From the NCBI GenBank assembly GCA_038257155.1, contig JBBSJP010000015.1, forward strand, positions 1 through 64,000: 64,000 nt of DNA, given 5' to 3'. The position numbers were made by a program, and so were the translations under genes. The stretch is from JANJTY01 sp038257155. Its GTDB lineage: Bacteria > Pseudomonadota > Gammaproteobacteria > Xanthomonadales > Xanthomonadaceae. The notes beneath the pieces are model-generated. The model made no database searches. It saw only the letters and a list, made by a program, of their open reading frames with translations, and was not told the DNA's origin. Below are positions 9,434 to 18,473 of the stretch, piece by piece. The stretch's first letter is position 1. Every line of letters starts with the position of its first letter.

Positions 9434-10779
9434 AGATTCTCCATGGCGGCTGGCGGCGGGCCACCTTGCTTGTCACCTTCCTGCGCCTTGCGTGCCAGGT
9501 GGAACAGCACGCCGACATAGGTCGCCAGCAGGACTACGTAAACGCTGAGGTACATGCCGAGGCTGGTGGCGATCAGCGGCGCTGGCACACTCGACGTGGC
9601 ATCGGCAGTTTTCAACACGCCAGTTACCAGCCACGGCTGGCGTCCGATCTCGGTGACATACCAGCCAGCCAGGGTGGCGATCCAGCCGGAGAAGGTCATC
9701 GCAACCAGTGCGCGCAACAGCCAGCGCGGCGGCTCGCCGCCGCGGCGCAAACGCCACGCACTCAGCCAGCTCACCGCCAGCATCAGCAGCCCCATACCGA
9801 CCATGACGCGGAAACTCCAGAACACCGGTGCCACGGGCGGATGGTGTTCGAAGTCGTTCATGCCCCGCACCTCGCCATCCGGATCGTGGGTGAGGATCAG
9901 GCTGGCCAGCTTGGGCACGATGATCTCGAAACGGTTGCTGCGTGTGGTCTCGTCGGGAATCGCGAACAGGCGCAGGCCGGCGCCGCGCTCGGTTTCCCAC
10001 ATGCCTTCCATCGCCGCGACTTTCACCGGCTGGTGTTGCAGGGTGTTCAGTCCGTGCAGGTCGCCGACGAAGATCTGCAGTGGAATCAGCAGTGCCGCCA
10101 GCATCACGCCTGTGCGCAGCGTGGCCTTCACCTCATTGCTCTGGTCGCCTCGCAGGCGGCGATAGGCCGAGAGGCCGGCGACCAGGAAGGCGCAGGTCAG
10201 TCCCGAAGCCAGCAGCATGTGCGACAGGCGATAGGGGAATGAGGGGTTGAAGATCACCTCCCACCAGCTCAGCGCGTGGGCCTGGCCATCGATCATTTCG
10301 AAGCCGGTCGGCGTCTGCATCCACGAGTTCAGCGCCAGGATCCAGAATGCCGACAGCGAGGTGCCAAACGCCACCAGACCCGTTGCGATGGTGTGCATGC
10401 GGTCCGACACCCGGCCCTGCCCGAACAGCATGATGCCGAGGAAGGTGGCTTCCAGAAAAAACGCCGTCAGCACTTCATAGCCAAGCAAGGGGCCGGCGAT
10501 GTTGCCAACGCGCTCCATGTAGCCCGGCCAGTTGGTGCCGAACTGGAAACTCATGGTGATGCCGCTGACCACGCCGAGCGCGAAGCTCAATGCAAACACC
10601 TTGACCCAGGTGCGGTAGGCGGCCTGCCAGCGCGCATCACCACTGCTGCGCCAGCGCAGCTTGAAGTACAGCAACACCCAGGCCATCGCCATGGTGATGG
10701 TCGGGAACAGGATGTGGAAGCTGATGTTGGTGGCGAACTGGATGCGCGCCAGGGTGATCGGGTCGGTCAGGCTGTCCAT
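9430..10779 (-). CDS. cydA: Cytochrome bd-type ubiquinol oxidase subunit I, short Q-loop (CIO-like) (449 aa)
   Basis: Heme-binding subunit of the bd oxidase. The N-terminal RIQFATNISFHILFP holds the axial His of helix I, and EIGRQPWLVTG carries the family GRQPW motif. At 449 aa it is much shorter than the long-Q-loop E. coli protein (about 520 aa). Together with the N-terminal wording this places it in the short-Q-loop, cyanide-insensitive-oxidase-like group (cioA). It is first in a two-gene operon with cydB. The 443-bp upstream gap is filled by repeats, with a GbsR/MarR-type regulator beyond on the same strand. Confidence 0.95.
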   Translation of the reverse strand: MDSLTDPITLARIQFATNISFHILFPTITMAMAWVLLYFKLRWRSSGDARWQAAYRTWVKVFALSFALGVVSGITMSFQFGTNWPGYMERVGNIAGPLLGYEVLTAFFLEATFLGIMLFGQGRVSDRMHTIATGLVAFGTSLSAFWILALNSWMQTPTGFEMIDGQAHALSWWEVIFNPSFPYRLSHMLLASGLTCAFLVAGLSAYRRLRGDQSNEVKATLRTGVMLAALLIPLQIFVGDLHGLNTLQHQPVKVAAMEGMWETERGAGLRLFAIPDETTRSNRFEIIVPKLASLILTHDPDGEVRGMNDFEHHPPVAPVFWSFRVMVGMGLLMLAVSWLSAWRLRRGGEPPRWLLRALVAMTFSGWIATLAGWYVTEIGRQPWLVTGVLKTADATSSVPAPLIATSLGMYLSVYVVLLATYVGVLFHLARKAQEGDKQGGPPPAAMENL

Positions 10780-10853
10780 TGTTCAGACTCTGCGGCGCGG
10801 TGGTTCGAGACGCGCTCTCGTGCAGAGGCTGCGCCTCCGCCTCGATCGCTCCT

Positions 10854-10998
10854 CACCACGAACGGTGTTGGGCGAGGCGGCGTTCATCAGGCCCACCGTT
10901 CGTGGTGGGGCACGAGGGTCGAGGCCGCCGCGGTGCGGTGCCACTAAAGAAATCCGTGCGTGGTGAGTCGCGAAGGTCAAGGCCGCCGCAACGCGGCG
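10854..10998. repeat. Inverted repeat and degenerate direct repeat upstream of cydA
   Basis: CACCACGAACGGTG (10854-10867) is perfectly complemented by CACCGTTCGTGGTG (10894-10907), giving a 14-bp inverted repeat with 26 nt between the arms. The segment starting at 10894 (CGTTCGTGGTG, then GAGGGTC and AGGCCGCCGC) recurs imperfectly from about 10952 (CGTGCGTGGTG, then GAAGGTC and AGGCCGCCGC). The element sits in the leader region of cydAB, where a regulator or RNA structure could act. No gene is credible in 10780-11222. Confidence 0.7.
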
Positions 10999-11150
10999 GA
11001 CCAAGCGCAGCGAAGGCGCAGCCGCGCAGCGGCCGACCAAGCGCAGCGAAGGCGCAGCGGCGCAGCGGCCGACCAAGCGCAGCGAAGGCGCAGCCGCGCA
11101 GCGGCCGACCGAGCGCAGCGAAGGCGCAGCCGCGCAGCGGCCGACCGAGA
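10995..11150. repeat. 36-bp tandem repeat array between the GbsR-type gene and cydA
   Basis: Three full 36-bp copies (11021-11056, 11057-11092, 11093-11128) are flanked by partial copies on both sides. Each contains GCGCAGCGAAGGCGCA and GCGGCCGACC; copies differ by one or two bases. The unit is a multiple of three, so long frames read through it on both strands, but the resulting Arg/Ala-rich peptides look spurious. The array separates the regulator from cydAB on the minus strand and may affect read-through. Confidence 0.85.
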
Positions 11151-11222
11151 CCGAAGCGATCGAACCACCCTGGCCGCCGCTGCGCGAACTCACAAGGTCA
11201 GCCGCTCGACCTTGCGGCCCCA

Positions 11223-11795
11223 TCACGACACACGCTCGCCAGTACCCGCCTTGCCACCACCCATCACCCGATCCTTGAACTCGATCAGCTTGGCCACCTT
11301 CGCGCCCAACGCCATCAGCGAGACCAGGGTCTCGGGCGAAAGGCCGCGCACCTCGGCAAACCACTCGGTCATGCGCTCCATCAATTCGTACATGTCGCGC
11401 ATGCGCTGCTGGGCGTGACGCTCCTCGGCCGAGTCCGGCGTGTCGAGCAGGGCTTCGCGCAGCAGGGACAGGGTCGGTTCAACCTCGCGTCGCTGGCGCT
11501 CCTCGGCCAGGGTGCGGAAGATCTGCCAGACATCCTCGGGCGCGCTGAAATAGTCGCGCCGGTCGTCCGGTAGATGGCTCATGCGCACCAGGCGCCAGGC
11601 CTGCAGTTCTTTCAGGCCCATGCTGGTGTTGCTGCGGCTGATGCCGAGTTGTTCGGTGATCTCGTCGGCATTCAGCGGCCGGCCAGAGACGAATAGCAGG
11701 GCATAGATCTGCCCGACCGTGCGGTTGATGCCCCAGCGACTGCCCATCTCGCCAAAATGAAGGACGAAGCGCTGGATCAGGGGAGAGAGTTGCAT
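11223..11795 (-). CDS. GbsR/MarR-family transcriptional regulator (190 aa)
   Basis: Winged-helix DNA-binding protein. Residues 20-70 hold the helix-turn-helix (VGQIYALLFVSGRPLNADEI, then ITEQLGISRSNTSMGLKEL), followed by a wing and a helical dimerisation region (about 90-175). The early FGEMGSRWGINRTVGQIYAL is typical of the GbsR branch of MarR-like regulators. It lies upstream of cydAB on the same strand, which suggests control of the bd oxidase, but 443 bp of repeats intervene. Its 271-bp upstream region is shared with the divergent GH18 gene. Confidence 0.85.
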   Translation of the reverse strand: MQLSPLIQRFVLHFGEMGSRWGINRTVGQIYALLFVSGRPLNADEITEQLGISRSNTSMGLKELQAWRLVRMSHLPDDRRDYFSAPEDVWQIFRTLAEERQRREVEPTLSLLREALLDTPDSAEERHAQQRMRDMYELMERMTEWFAEVRGLSPETLVSLMALGAKVAKLIEFKDRVMGGGKAGTGERVS

Positions 11796-12066
11796 TTCTG
11801 TAATTTCAGCAATGACTGAAAAGAATGATAGCGGGTCTGGCTCCCGAGAAAGTGAACCAGCCCTGTGCTATGGGCACCGCGCGGACGTCCGGCAAGGGGC
11901 GGTGGGTCGTCCCAGAGACCAGCGCAGGGGGCGCACACTGCCTTCCCATGAGGAACGTCCACCGGCCTTTGAGCTGATTTCTCTGCGGCCCAGAACATTC
12001 GCTGGCCGGAACTGTCATCGGCGGCGCAGACTGCGGTACTGGTAGGAATCCTGCCCGGAGTAGCGC

Positions 12067-15000
12067 ATGTCATACCGAAGCTTTCGTGTCTGGAACGCCG
12101 CTGTTTTTCTCCTGCCGTTCGCGGTGGCCAGTCTGGCGGCGCGGGCCGATCAGGTCGTCTACGACGACGAACTGCAGAACGGATTCCAGAACTGGTCCTG
12201 GCAGGCCGGTGGCGACGCCCAGCAGGACGTGGACCTGGCCAACGCCGATCCGGTGCAGTCCGGCGCGGCCTCGGTGTCCTATCTGGCACACGACTGGAAC
12301 GGGCTGTCCTTTGCGCACGCCAGCGCCGACTTCGCCACCGCGGATTTCCCTGAGCTGCGCTTCTTCGTGCGCGGCGGCGCCGGTGGCGAACAGCTGACCC
12401 TGACCCTGCAGCTTGACGCTGGCCTGGTTGCGAGCACGGCCCTCGCGCCCCTGGTGAGCGGCGGCGCGATTGCCGCGGGCGAGTGGCGCGAAGTGGTGGT
12501 GGCGTTTGCCGATCCGCCATTGTCCTATTCGGGCAGTTTCGATCGCATCGACCTGCACGATGCCAGTGGCATTGCCGGTCATGGCAATGCGCAGCAGGTA
12601 TTCGTCGATGCGCTGCGCCTGGTGTCGATGCAGCAACTGGACGATGCCATCTTCCTGGACGGCTTCGAAGGCGCCGGGCCGGCAAATGACCCGCCTGTAG
12701 CCGTTGACGATGCACACACCATCGGGCAGGGCGCGCTGTTGGATGTTGCGGCCCCCGGCGTGCTGGCCAATGACAGCGATGCCAACGGTGATGCGCTGCA
12801 GGCCTTGCTGCTGGCCGGCCCAGCCTACGCCAGCGATTTTGCCCTGGCCGCCGATGGCAGTTTCAGCTACACCCACGATGGCAGCGGCAACTTCGCCGAC
12901 AGCTTCACGTACCAGGCCAGCGACGGCATGGCACTGTCGGACCCGGCGACGGTGAGCCTCGACATCACGCCGATCGTCGATCCGCCCGGTGATGCGCGCT
13001 GGGTGAGCGGCTATTACGTCGGCTACGAGCGTTTCGACTATCCGATCGCCGAGGTCGACTTCAGCGCGATCACCCATCTGATGGTTGGGCGGCTGATCCC
13101 CAATGCCAACGGCACGCTGACGACACATTTCGACATCGACGCGGTCAATGGACCAATCTGGGCGCAGGCCGCGGTCGATGCCGCGCAGGCCGCCGGACGC
13201 AAGGCCATCCTGATGGTTGGCGGCGCCGGCGAGATTGGCGGCTGGCGCGGCGCGGCCGCGGATGCCAACCGTGCGGCCTTCGTCGCCAACCTGCTGGCCG
13301 CCATGGATGGCTTCGGCGCCGATGGCCTGGACATCGACTGGGAGCCCATTGCCGCCGAGGACCATGCGCCCCTGCTGGCCCTGGTGCAGGACCTGCGCAG
13401 CGCGCGCCCGGGCATGCTGCTCACCATGCCGGTGGGCGGAATCAACGTGAACTTCCCGCCGCTCGGCGAAGCCGCGCTGTTCCAGGCCCTGCATCCGCTG
13501 CTCGACCAGCTCAACGTGATGAGCTACGACATGGCCCAGGCCTACGAGGGCTGGCACAGCTGGTTCGCCTCGGCCCTGGATGGCGAGTACGCCAATGCGC
13601 CCATGTCGGTCAGCAGCAGCGTCGACTATTACCTCGGCCTGGATGTGCCGGCGGCGAAGCTGGGCGTCGGCATCGGCTTCTATGGTGCCTGCTATCACAC
13701 CGTCACCCAGCCGCGGCAACCGGCCGAGGGTTTCCTGGTGGCCAGCGATGGCGCGATGAGCTATCGCAACATCGTGGCCGATTACCTGCCCAACATGCCG
13801 CGCACTTTTGATGCCATCGCCGATGCGCCCTGGCTGGGCAATGCGGTGACGCAGGGTCCGCAGAACTGCAACTACGTTAGTTACGAGGACGCGCAATCGA
13901 TCGCCGCCAAGGGCGCCTATGTCGCGCAGGCTGGCCTGGGCGGAACCATCATCTGGACCATCAGCCAGGGCCAGCTGCCGGAACCAGCCGATCCGCGCAA
14001 CCCGCTGCTGGATGCGGTGCGCGAGGCTTTCCTTGGGGATGCGATGCCCACGGCAAGCTTGCAGGTCGAGCGCGATGTCACGGTCGACTCGATGCTGAGC
14101 GACCGCTTCACCTGGATCGACAGCGCCGGCAAGCCGCGCAGCGCGGTGCTGGCGCATAACAACACCGCAGCCGGTCCGAATGGCGCACGCGGCGGCGCGC
14201 TTCGCCGCTACGACTACCAGTTGCCGAATGGCAGCACGCGCTCGGCCGGACCCACCACCTATGGCAACGCCGGACATGGTGGCTTCGGCTACGTGGTGGC
14301 GCATTCGAGTGCCCAGTTCAACGGCGGTGCCTGTATCGGCGACGACTCGCCGCTGGGTTTCAAGCTGGCCGGCACCTTCGAGCGCGTCTGGGAAGGTCGC
14401 CATCACGCGATCTTCCGTTTCCGCCAGAACTACCCACGCAATTGCGCCATCCCGGCGCCGGCGGCGAGCCTGCCCTTGCCTACGACCATCGACTGGGTGT
14501 TTGCCACCGGCCGCGACCATCCCTTGTGGTCCATCACCTATGACATGGCGGTGCCGGGCATGGAGATCCCGGTCAACACCCTGTTCGATGATTCGCGCGC
14601 GCCCTACGGCGAACTCAATATCGATGGCGTGGGTGCGGCCAACATTTCCGGCGTCGCCTGGGGCGACCGCTGGAAGTTCACCAGCACCAGCGCGCCGCTC
14701 AGCCTGAACAGCGCGTGGACCTGGAACCAGCCCAACACCGTGCCCTACATCAAGCTCTGGATCGCGTCGAGCGACGCCACCATGGGCACGGTGCAGACCC
14801 AGACCATGAGCCAGCAGGACGCCGGCGCGCGCAATGAGTTCTACCACGACATCACCGCGTTCTGGGGCCAGACCTCGGCCGACGGCAATGCCGGCGATGC
14901 CTACGTCATGCCCTGGAATGACAGCTGGCCGTATCAGTCGCTCGCGTTTTCGTTGAACTCCGGCGCGCCGAATGCCAACACCAACAACGCGCGCCTCACC

Positions 15001-15534
15001 TGGGGAACCTCCTACGGATTCCTGGGCCGCAGCACCTATTCGGTGTACGACGGCGTGGTGGCGCAGGCGCCCGGCCATCCGCGCAAGAGCTACGGCATGT
15101 TCGTGATCCTGGACACGCATACGCGCCAGCCGGTGGAAACCCAAGTCGAACAGATCGAAACCCTGCAACAGCTGACGCTCACGGCGGACCTGGGCAGCGT
15201 GGCACTGACCGGCCCGGCCGGCGTGGCCGACACCACGCCGAAATCCTACGATCCGTCCGGCTATGACCACGTGCGCGCCGCGCTTACCTTCATCGCATCG
15301 GCCAATAGACTGGACGCCAACATCGCACTGGCTGATGGCACGCTATCCAATCCGCTGATCGTGTTGCGTGGTTACAGTGCCGCGCAGCTGCCAGTCAGCG
15401 TGCGGCTTGGCGAGACGCTGCTGGTTTCCGACGTCGATTACTTCGCTTCGGTGCGCGACGACGCTGACGAACTCTGGCTGACCTTGAAGCGCGATCTGAA
15501 TGGGGCAGTGAACCGGCTTCGCATCGATCCCTGA
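12067..15534 (+). CDS. Secreted GH18 (chitinase-like) glycoside hydrolase with CBM-like and cadherin-like modules (1155 aa)
   Basis: A signal peptide (about 1-27, ending LAARA) is followed by a carbohydrate-binding-like beta module to about 190. A short linker contains FLDGFE (about 196-201). A cadherin/Big-type module (about 208-305, ANDSDANGDA, DSFTYQASDG) comes next. The GH18 TIM barrel runs from Trp312 to about 655, with catalytic motif DGLDIDWE at 419-426 (Glu426 the presumed acid). The last 490 or so residues match no family I recognise. The likely role is extracellular hydrolysis of chitin or a related GlcNAc polymer, probably after type II secretion. The ATG at 12067 places the signal peptide first; the nearest plus-strand neighbour is the amidase. 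Confidence 0.87.
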   Translation: MSYRSFRVWNAAVFLLPFAVASLAARADQVVYDDELQNGFQNWSWQAGGDAQQDVDLANADPVQSGAASVSYLAHDWNGLSFAHASADFATADFPELRFFVRGGAGGEQLTLTLQLDAGLVASTALAPLVSGGAIAAGEWREVVVAFADPPLSYSGSFDRIDLHDASGIAGHGNAQQVFVDALRLVSMQQLDDAIFLDGFEGAGPANDPPVAVDDAHTIGQGALLDVAAPGVLANDSDANGDALQALLLAGPAYASDFALAADGSFSYTHDGSGNFADSFTYQASDGMALSDPATVSLDITPIVDPPGDARWVSGYYVGYERFDYPIAEVDFSAITHLMVGRLIPNANGTLTTHFDIDAVNGPIWAQAAVDAAQAAGRKAILMVGGAGEIGGWRGAAADANRAAFVANLLAAMDGFGADGLDIDWEPIAAEDHAPLLALVQDLRSARPGMLLTMPVGGINVNFPPLGEAALFQALHPLLDQLNVMSYDMAQAYEGWHSWFASALDGEYANAPMSVSSSVDYYLGLDVPAAKLGVGIGFYGACYHTVTQPRQPAEGFLVASDGAMSYRNIVADYLPNMPRTFDAIADAPWLGNAVTQGPQNCNYVSYEDAQSIAAKGAYVAQAGLGGTIIWTISQGQLPEPADPRNPLLDAVREAFLGDAMPTASLQVERDVTVDSMLSDRFTWIDSAGKPRSAVLAHNNTAAGPNGARGGALRRYDYQLPNGSTRSAGPTTYGNAGHGGFGYVVAHSSAQFNGGACIGDDSPLGFKLAGTFERVWEGRHHAIFRFRQNYPRNCAIPAPAASLPLPTTIDWVFATGRDHPLWSITYDMAVPGMEIPVNTLFDDSRAPYGELNIDGVGAANISGVAWGDRWKFTSTSAPLSLNSAWTWNQPNTVPYIKLWIASSDATMGTVQTQTMSQQDAGARNEFYHDITAFWGQTSADGNAGDAYVMPWNDSWPYQSLAFSLNSGAPNANTNNARLTWGTSYGFLGRSTYSVYDGVVAQAPGHPRKSYGMFVILDTHTRQPVETQVEQIETLQQLTLTADLGSVALTGPAGVADTTPKSYDPSGYDHVRAALTFIASANRLDANIALADGTLSNPLIVLRGYSAAQLPVSVRLGETLLVSDVDYFASVRDDADELWLTLKRDLNGAVNRLRIDP

Positions 15535-15624
15535 TGTGTGCCCCTGCGACCGTCAACCGCGCCTGATGCGCGGACGACCGCCTGCGCTGCGCCGCGTCAT
15601 GAAATCGCGGGCCGGCTTGATACC

Positions 15625-16998
15625 ATGCGGCGCATGCAAAACTCAGTCGATGGGTATCGCCACGCCGGCCTGTGCCGGATCCTGCACGCCCTTGCCACCG
15701 CTCAGGTCAGCGCCGAAGCGCTGACCGGCGCTTATCTTGATGCCATTGCGCGCGAGAATGCCGAGCGCAAGGCCTTTGTCTTCGTCGCAGCAGAGGCTGC
15801 GCTGGCCGAGGCGCGCGCGTCGGACCAGCGCCGCGCCGAAGGCCGCCCGCTCGGTCGTCTCGATGGGCTGCCGCTGGCGATCAAGGACAATATCGATGTT
15901 GCCGGCATGCCCACTGCATTCGGCCTGGTTGGCGCGGCGCGGGCGGCCTGCCGTGATGCTTTCGTGGTCGAACGCCTGCGCGGTGCGGGCGCGGTAGTCC
16001 TCGGCAAGACCACGCTCGACGAAGCTGCCATGGGCACCCTGGGGCGCAATCCGGTGATCGGTGATGTGCCCAATCCGCTACTTGCCGGGCGGGTCGCGGG
16101 CGGATCATCGGCAGGCTCGGCAGTGGCCGTGGCGACCGGCCTGTGTGCCGCCGCCCTGGGTTCGGACACCATGGGGTCGGTACGTATTCCGGCGGCTTTC
16201 TGTGGTGTGGTCGGCCACCGTCCAACGGTAGGCGAATTGTCGGCCAGTGGTCTGGCGTCGGCTTTGCGACGGGTCGACTGCGTCGGCGTGCTGACCCGCA
16301 ATGTGGCCTGCGCTGCACCGCTGCTGCAGGTGATGGCAGGCTACGATCCAGAGGATCCGCGCTCGCGCCGCCGCCGCATCCCGCTGGCACCACCCGATTG
16401 GCAAGCCGCTCGCATCCGGGTTGGTGTGGTCGCCGATCTCGACTGCCTCGGTGTGGACCGAGTCGCGGCCCAGCATTTCGGCACAGCGATAGGACGCGTC
16501 GCGGGACTGTTCCGCCAATCCACGCCAGTAGAACTTGACGTGGCGCCGCTGGAAATCGCTACTGCGCGCCGCGCCGCGTTACTGCTGATGGAAGCCGAGA
16601 TCCTGGCGGCGCACGGGTCGGCGCTGAGTGCCGCGTCGCCGCGTCTGCTTGGATTGCTGGACTTCGCCAAGCGATGCAGCGCAGTTGACTATGCGCGCGC
16701 CGCGCGACGGCTGGATGCGCTGCTTGTGCAGGTGCGCCGCCTGTTCGAACGCTTCGACGTGCTACTGCTTCCAACCGTGCCGATGGCGCCACCACTTCTG
16801 GGCAGTGAGGAACCAGGCAACTTGGCCGATCTCACCGCCCTGGCCAGTCTGGGGGGATGTCCTGCGCTCAGCCTCCCCTTGGTCGAGGGGCATGGACTGC
16901 AACTGGTCGGCGCGCCGGGCAGCGACCTGCGCCTGCTGGAACTTGGCGAAGTGATGGAAGCCGTGATTGGTGCGGAGTCCGCGTCCGCAGCGGCCTGA
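15625..16998 (+). CDS. Amidase-signature hydrolase (457 aa)
   Basis: Amidase-signature enzyme with the Ser-cisSer-Lys triad visible. Lys87 lies in PLAIKDNIDVAGMP, Ser161 in GGSSAGSAVA and the nucleophile Ser185 in GSDTMGSVRIPA, where the family usually has TDTGGS. These enzymes hydrolyse linear amides, as in aryl-acyl amidases, allophanate hydrolase or GatA. No gatB or gatC is nearby and the C-terminus is short, so the substrate is open. An in-frame ATG at 15538 would add 29 residues of low-complexity sequence; I prefer 15625 or 15634. It converges on the AI-2E-family gene, and the two stops together read TGATCA. Confidence 0.85.
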   Translation: MRRMQNSVDGYRHAGLCRILHALATAQVSAEALTGAYLDAIARENAERKAFVFVAAEAALAEARASDQRRAEGRPLGRLDGLPLAIKDNIDVAGMPTAFGLVGAARAACRDAFVVERLRGAGAVVLGKTTLDEAAMGTLGRNPVIGDVPNPLLAGRVAGGSSAGSAVAVATGLCAAALGSDTMGSVRIPAAFCGVVGHRPTVGELSASGLASALRRVDCVGVLTRNVACAAPLLQVMAGYDPEDPRSRRRRIPLAPPDWQAARIRVGVVADLDCLGVDRVAAQHFGTAIGRVAGLFRQSTPVELDVAPLEIATARRAALLLMEAEILAAHGSALSAASPRLLGLLDFAKRCSAVDYARAARRLDALLVQVRRLFERFDVLLLPTVPMAPPLLGSEEPGNLADLTALASLGGCPALSLPLVEGHGLQLVGAPGSDLRLLELGEVMEAVIGAESASAAA

Positions 16999-18096
16999 TC
17001 AGCGCTCGATCACTTCGGCCCAGCCGCGCCAACCCTCGACGCGCGCCGCAACGATCTTGAAGCAGACCAGCATGGGTACCGCCAACAGGATGCCCAGGAT
17101 GCCCCACAGCCAGGCCCATAGCACCAGCCAGAGCAGGATCACCAAGGGCGACAAGGAAAGCTGACGGCCCAGGATCATCGGTGTCAGGAACTGGCCCTCG
17201 ATCGATGTCAGCACCAGAAATGCGCCCGGTACCATCAAGGCACGGGTGAGATCGCTGAACTCGACCAGGCCAACCAGGGTCAAGGCGATCAGTCCAATGA
17301 GCGGCCCCGCGTATGGTGCAAAATTGAGCAGCCCGGCCAGCAATCCCCACAGCAGCGCGTCGCGCGGGTCCAGTCCAACCGCCCACAGCGCCAGCGCCGT
17401 CGCTATTCCAAGTGCCAGGTTGATCAGGCTGACGGTGAGCACGTAGCGCGACACCTCGACCTGGAAACTTCGCAGGATGTCGAGCGTGATGCGCTGCTGC
17501 AGCCGGGTTGGCATGACATTGATGGCGCGACGTTGCAGGGTTTCGCCGTACAGCAGGAAGAAATACGCGAGCAACAGGATGCCGCCGATCGTGGCGAGCA
17601 TGATCGGTGCGCCAGCCACAAGCGACCAGAGGTCGGGCGCGGGATTGGCAGGCGCGGTCTCTGCGGTCTTGCTCGGCGGGGTTCCGGTCAGTTCACTTAT
17701 CGATTGATTGGCAGCGCGGTTGGCCTCGGCGAAAGGCTTGGTCAGTTCTCGCAACTTCGGGGCATGCTGGCGGATCTCGCTCGGCGCACGACCCAGCCAC
17801 TGTGCAGCTGGCTGCACCAATACGCTCGCCAAAAGCACGAAAGCCGCCAGGCCGCCCAACAGAACGCCCAAGGCTCCCAGCCAGCGCGGAAGCCAGAGCC
17901 GCTCGAGCAGGCTGACCGCAGGGTTGGTGATCAGTGCGATTGCCATGGCCAGTACCACCGGCACCAGCACGTCGCTCGCCGCCCATGCGGTGTAGAACAA
18001 AGCCAGCACCAGCAGGGCGGTGAGTGCTATGTCACGGCGTACGCGCGGAGGCGTAAGGATCGGGCCCGACACGGGTGCCGGTTCGGTGCTGCTCAT
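16999..18096 (-). CDS. AI-2E/PerM-family transporter (365 aa)
   Basis: Inner-membrane permease of the AI-2E (UPF0118/PerM) family. Paired N-terminal membrane helices (about 25-90), a soluble segment, and a C-terminal bundle with NFAPYAGPLIGLIALTLVG and GQFLTPMILGRQLSLSPL match the family. Members export autoinducer-2 or act as Na+/H+ antiporters; the cargo cannot be told from sequence. It is the last gene of a four-gene minus-strand cluster. Its ATG overlaps the preceding stop by 4 bp, so it is translationally coupled to the yqjDEK-like genes. Confidence 0.9.
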   Translation of the reverse strand: MSSTEPAPVSGPILTPPRVRRDIALTALLVLALFYTAWAASDVLVPVVLAMAIALITNPAVSLLERLWLPRWLGALGVLLGGLAAFVLLASVLVQPAAQWLGRAPSEIRQHAPKLRELTKPFAEANRAANQSISELTGTPPSKTAETAPANPAPDLWSLVAGAPIMLATIGGILLLAYFFLLYGETLQRRAINVMPTRLQQRITLDILRSFQVEVSRYVLTVSLINLALGIATALALWAVGLDPRDALLWGLLAGLLNFAPYAGPLIGLIALTLVGLVEFSDLTRALMVPGAFLVLTSIEGQFLTPMILGRQLSLSPLVILLWLVLWAWLWGILGILLAVPMLVCFKIVAARVEGWRGWAEVIER

Positions 18097-18473
18097 GTGC
18101 TGGCTGAGGGCTCGGTGACTGTAGCGTGAGTTGGGGCGGCGCCTGACCCCGCCGCGGCGCCCGCGCGAAATGCCGGTGCGAGGCTGGGCAGCAGTAGCGG
18201 CAGCAGGCTGCCGCCAATCCGCAACAGATCCACAATCAGGGATACGCCCTCGCCGTCCTGGCGGGGTCCATCCGACGCTTGCGCCGTGCCGCGGCCGGTG
18301 ATCGCGCCACTGAAGAAGCCGGAAAGCAGTCCGGCCACCACGACGCGACCCGGTGTCAACGCAGCGTGGCCTTCCTGTTGCAAGCCGCTCCAGGATCGAC
18401 GCAGCTTCTGGCTGGCGTCGCTCAGCCTGGCCTCGGCCAGTGCGACTGCCTGCTGACGCTGCGACAGGTTCAT
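18093..18473 (-). CDS. Small membrane protein, YqjK-like position (126 aa)
   Basis: Begins MNLSQRQQAVALAEARLSDA and has an N-terminal helical segment with a hydrophobic stretch near 44-60 and another near 80-100. The C-terminus is Ala/Gly/Pro-rich. I recognise no named domain. Position and the early RQQ/LAEARL helix resemble E. coli YqjK, third gene of yqjDEK. It overlaps the upstream holin-like gene (18470-18473) and the downstream AI-2E-family gene (18093-18096) by 4 bp each. A longer upstream reading of the same frame would lie inside the holin gene and is unlikely. Confidence 0.7.
   Translation of the reverse strand: MNLSQRQQAVALAEARLSDASQKLRRSWSGLQQEGHAALTPGRVVVAGLLSGFFSGAITGRGTAQASDGPRQDGEGVSLIVDLLRIGGSLLPLLLPSLAPAFRAGAAAGSGAAPTHATVTEPSAST

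Noticed and set aside
10995..11150. Possible CRISPR array with 36-bp repeats
   Set aside because: The 36-bp copies are directly tandem with no unique spacers between them.
12070..15270. A 1066-codon open frame antisense to the GH18 gene
   Set aside because: High-GC third positions remove stops from the opposite strand; the translation is His/Arg/Gly-rich with no family motif, while the plus-strand reading has a signal peptide and catalytic motif.
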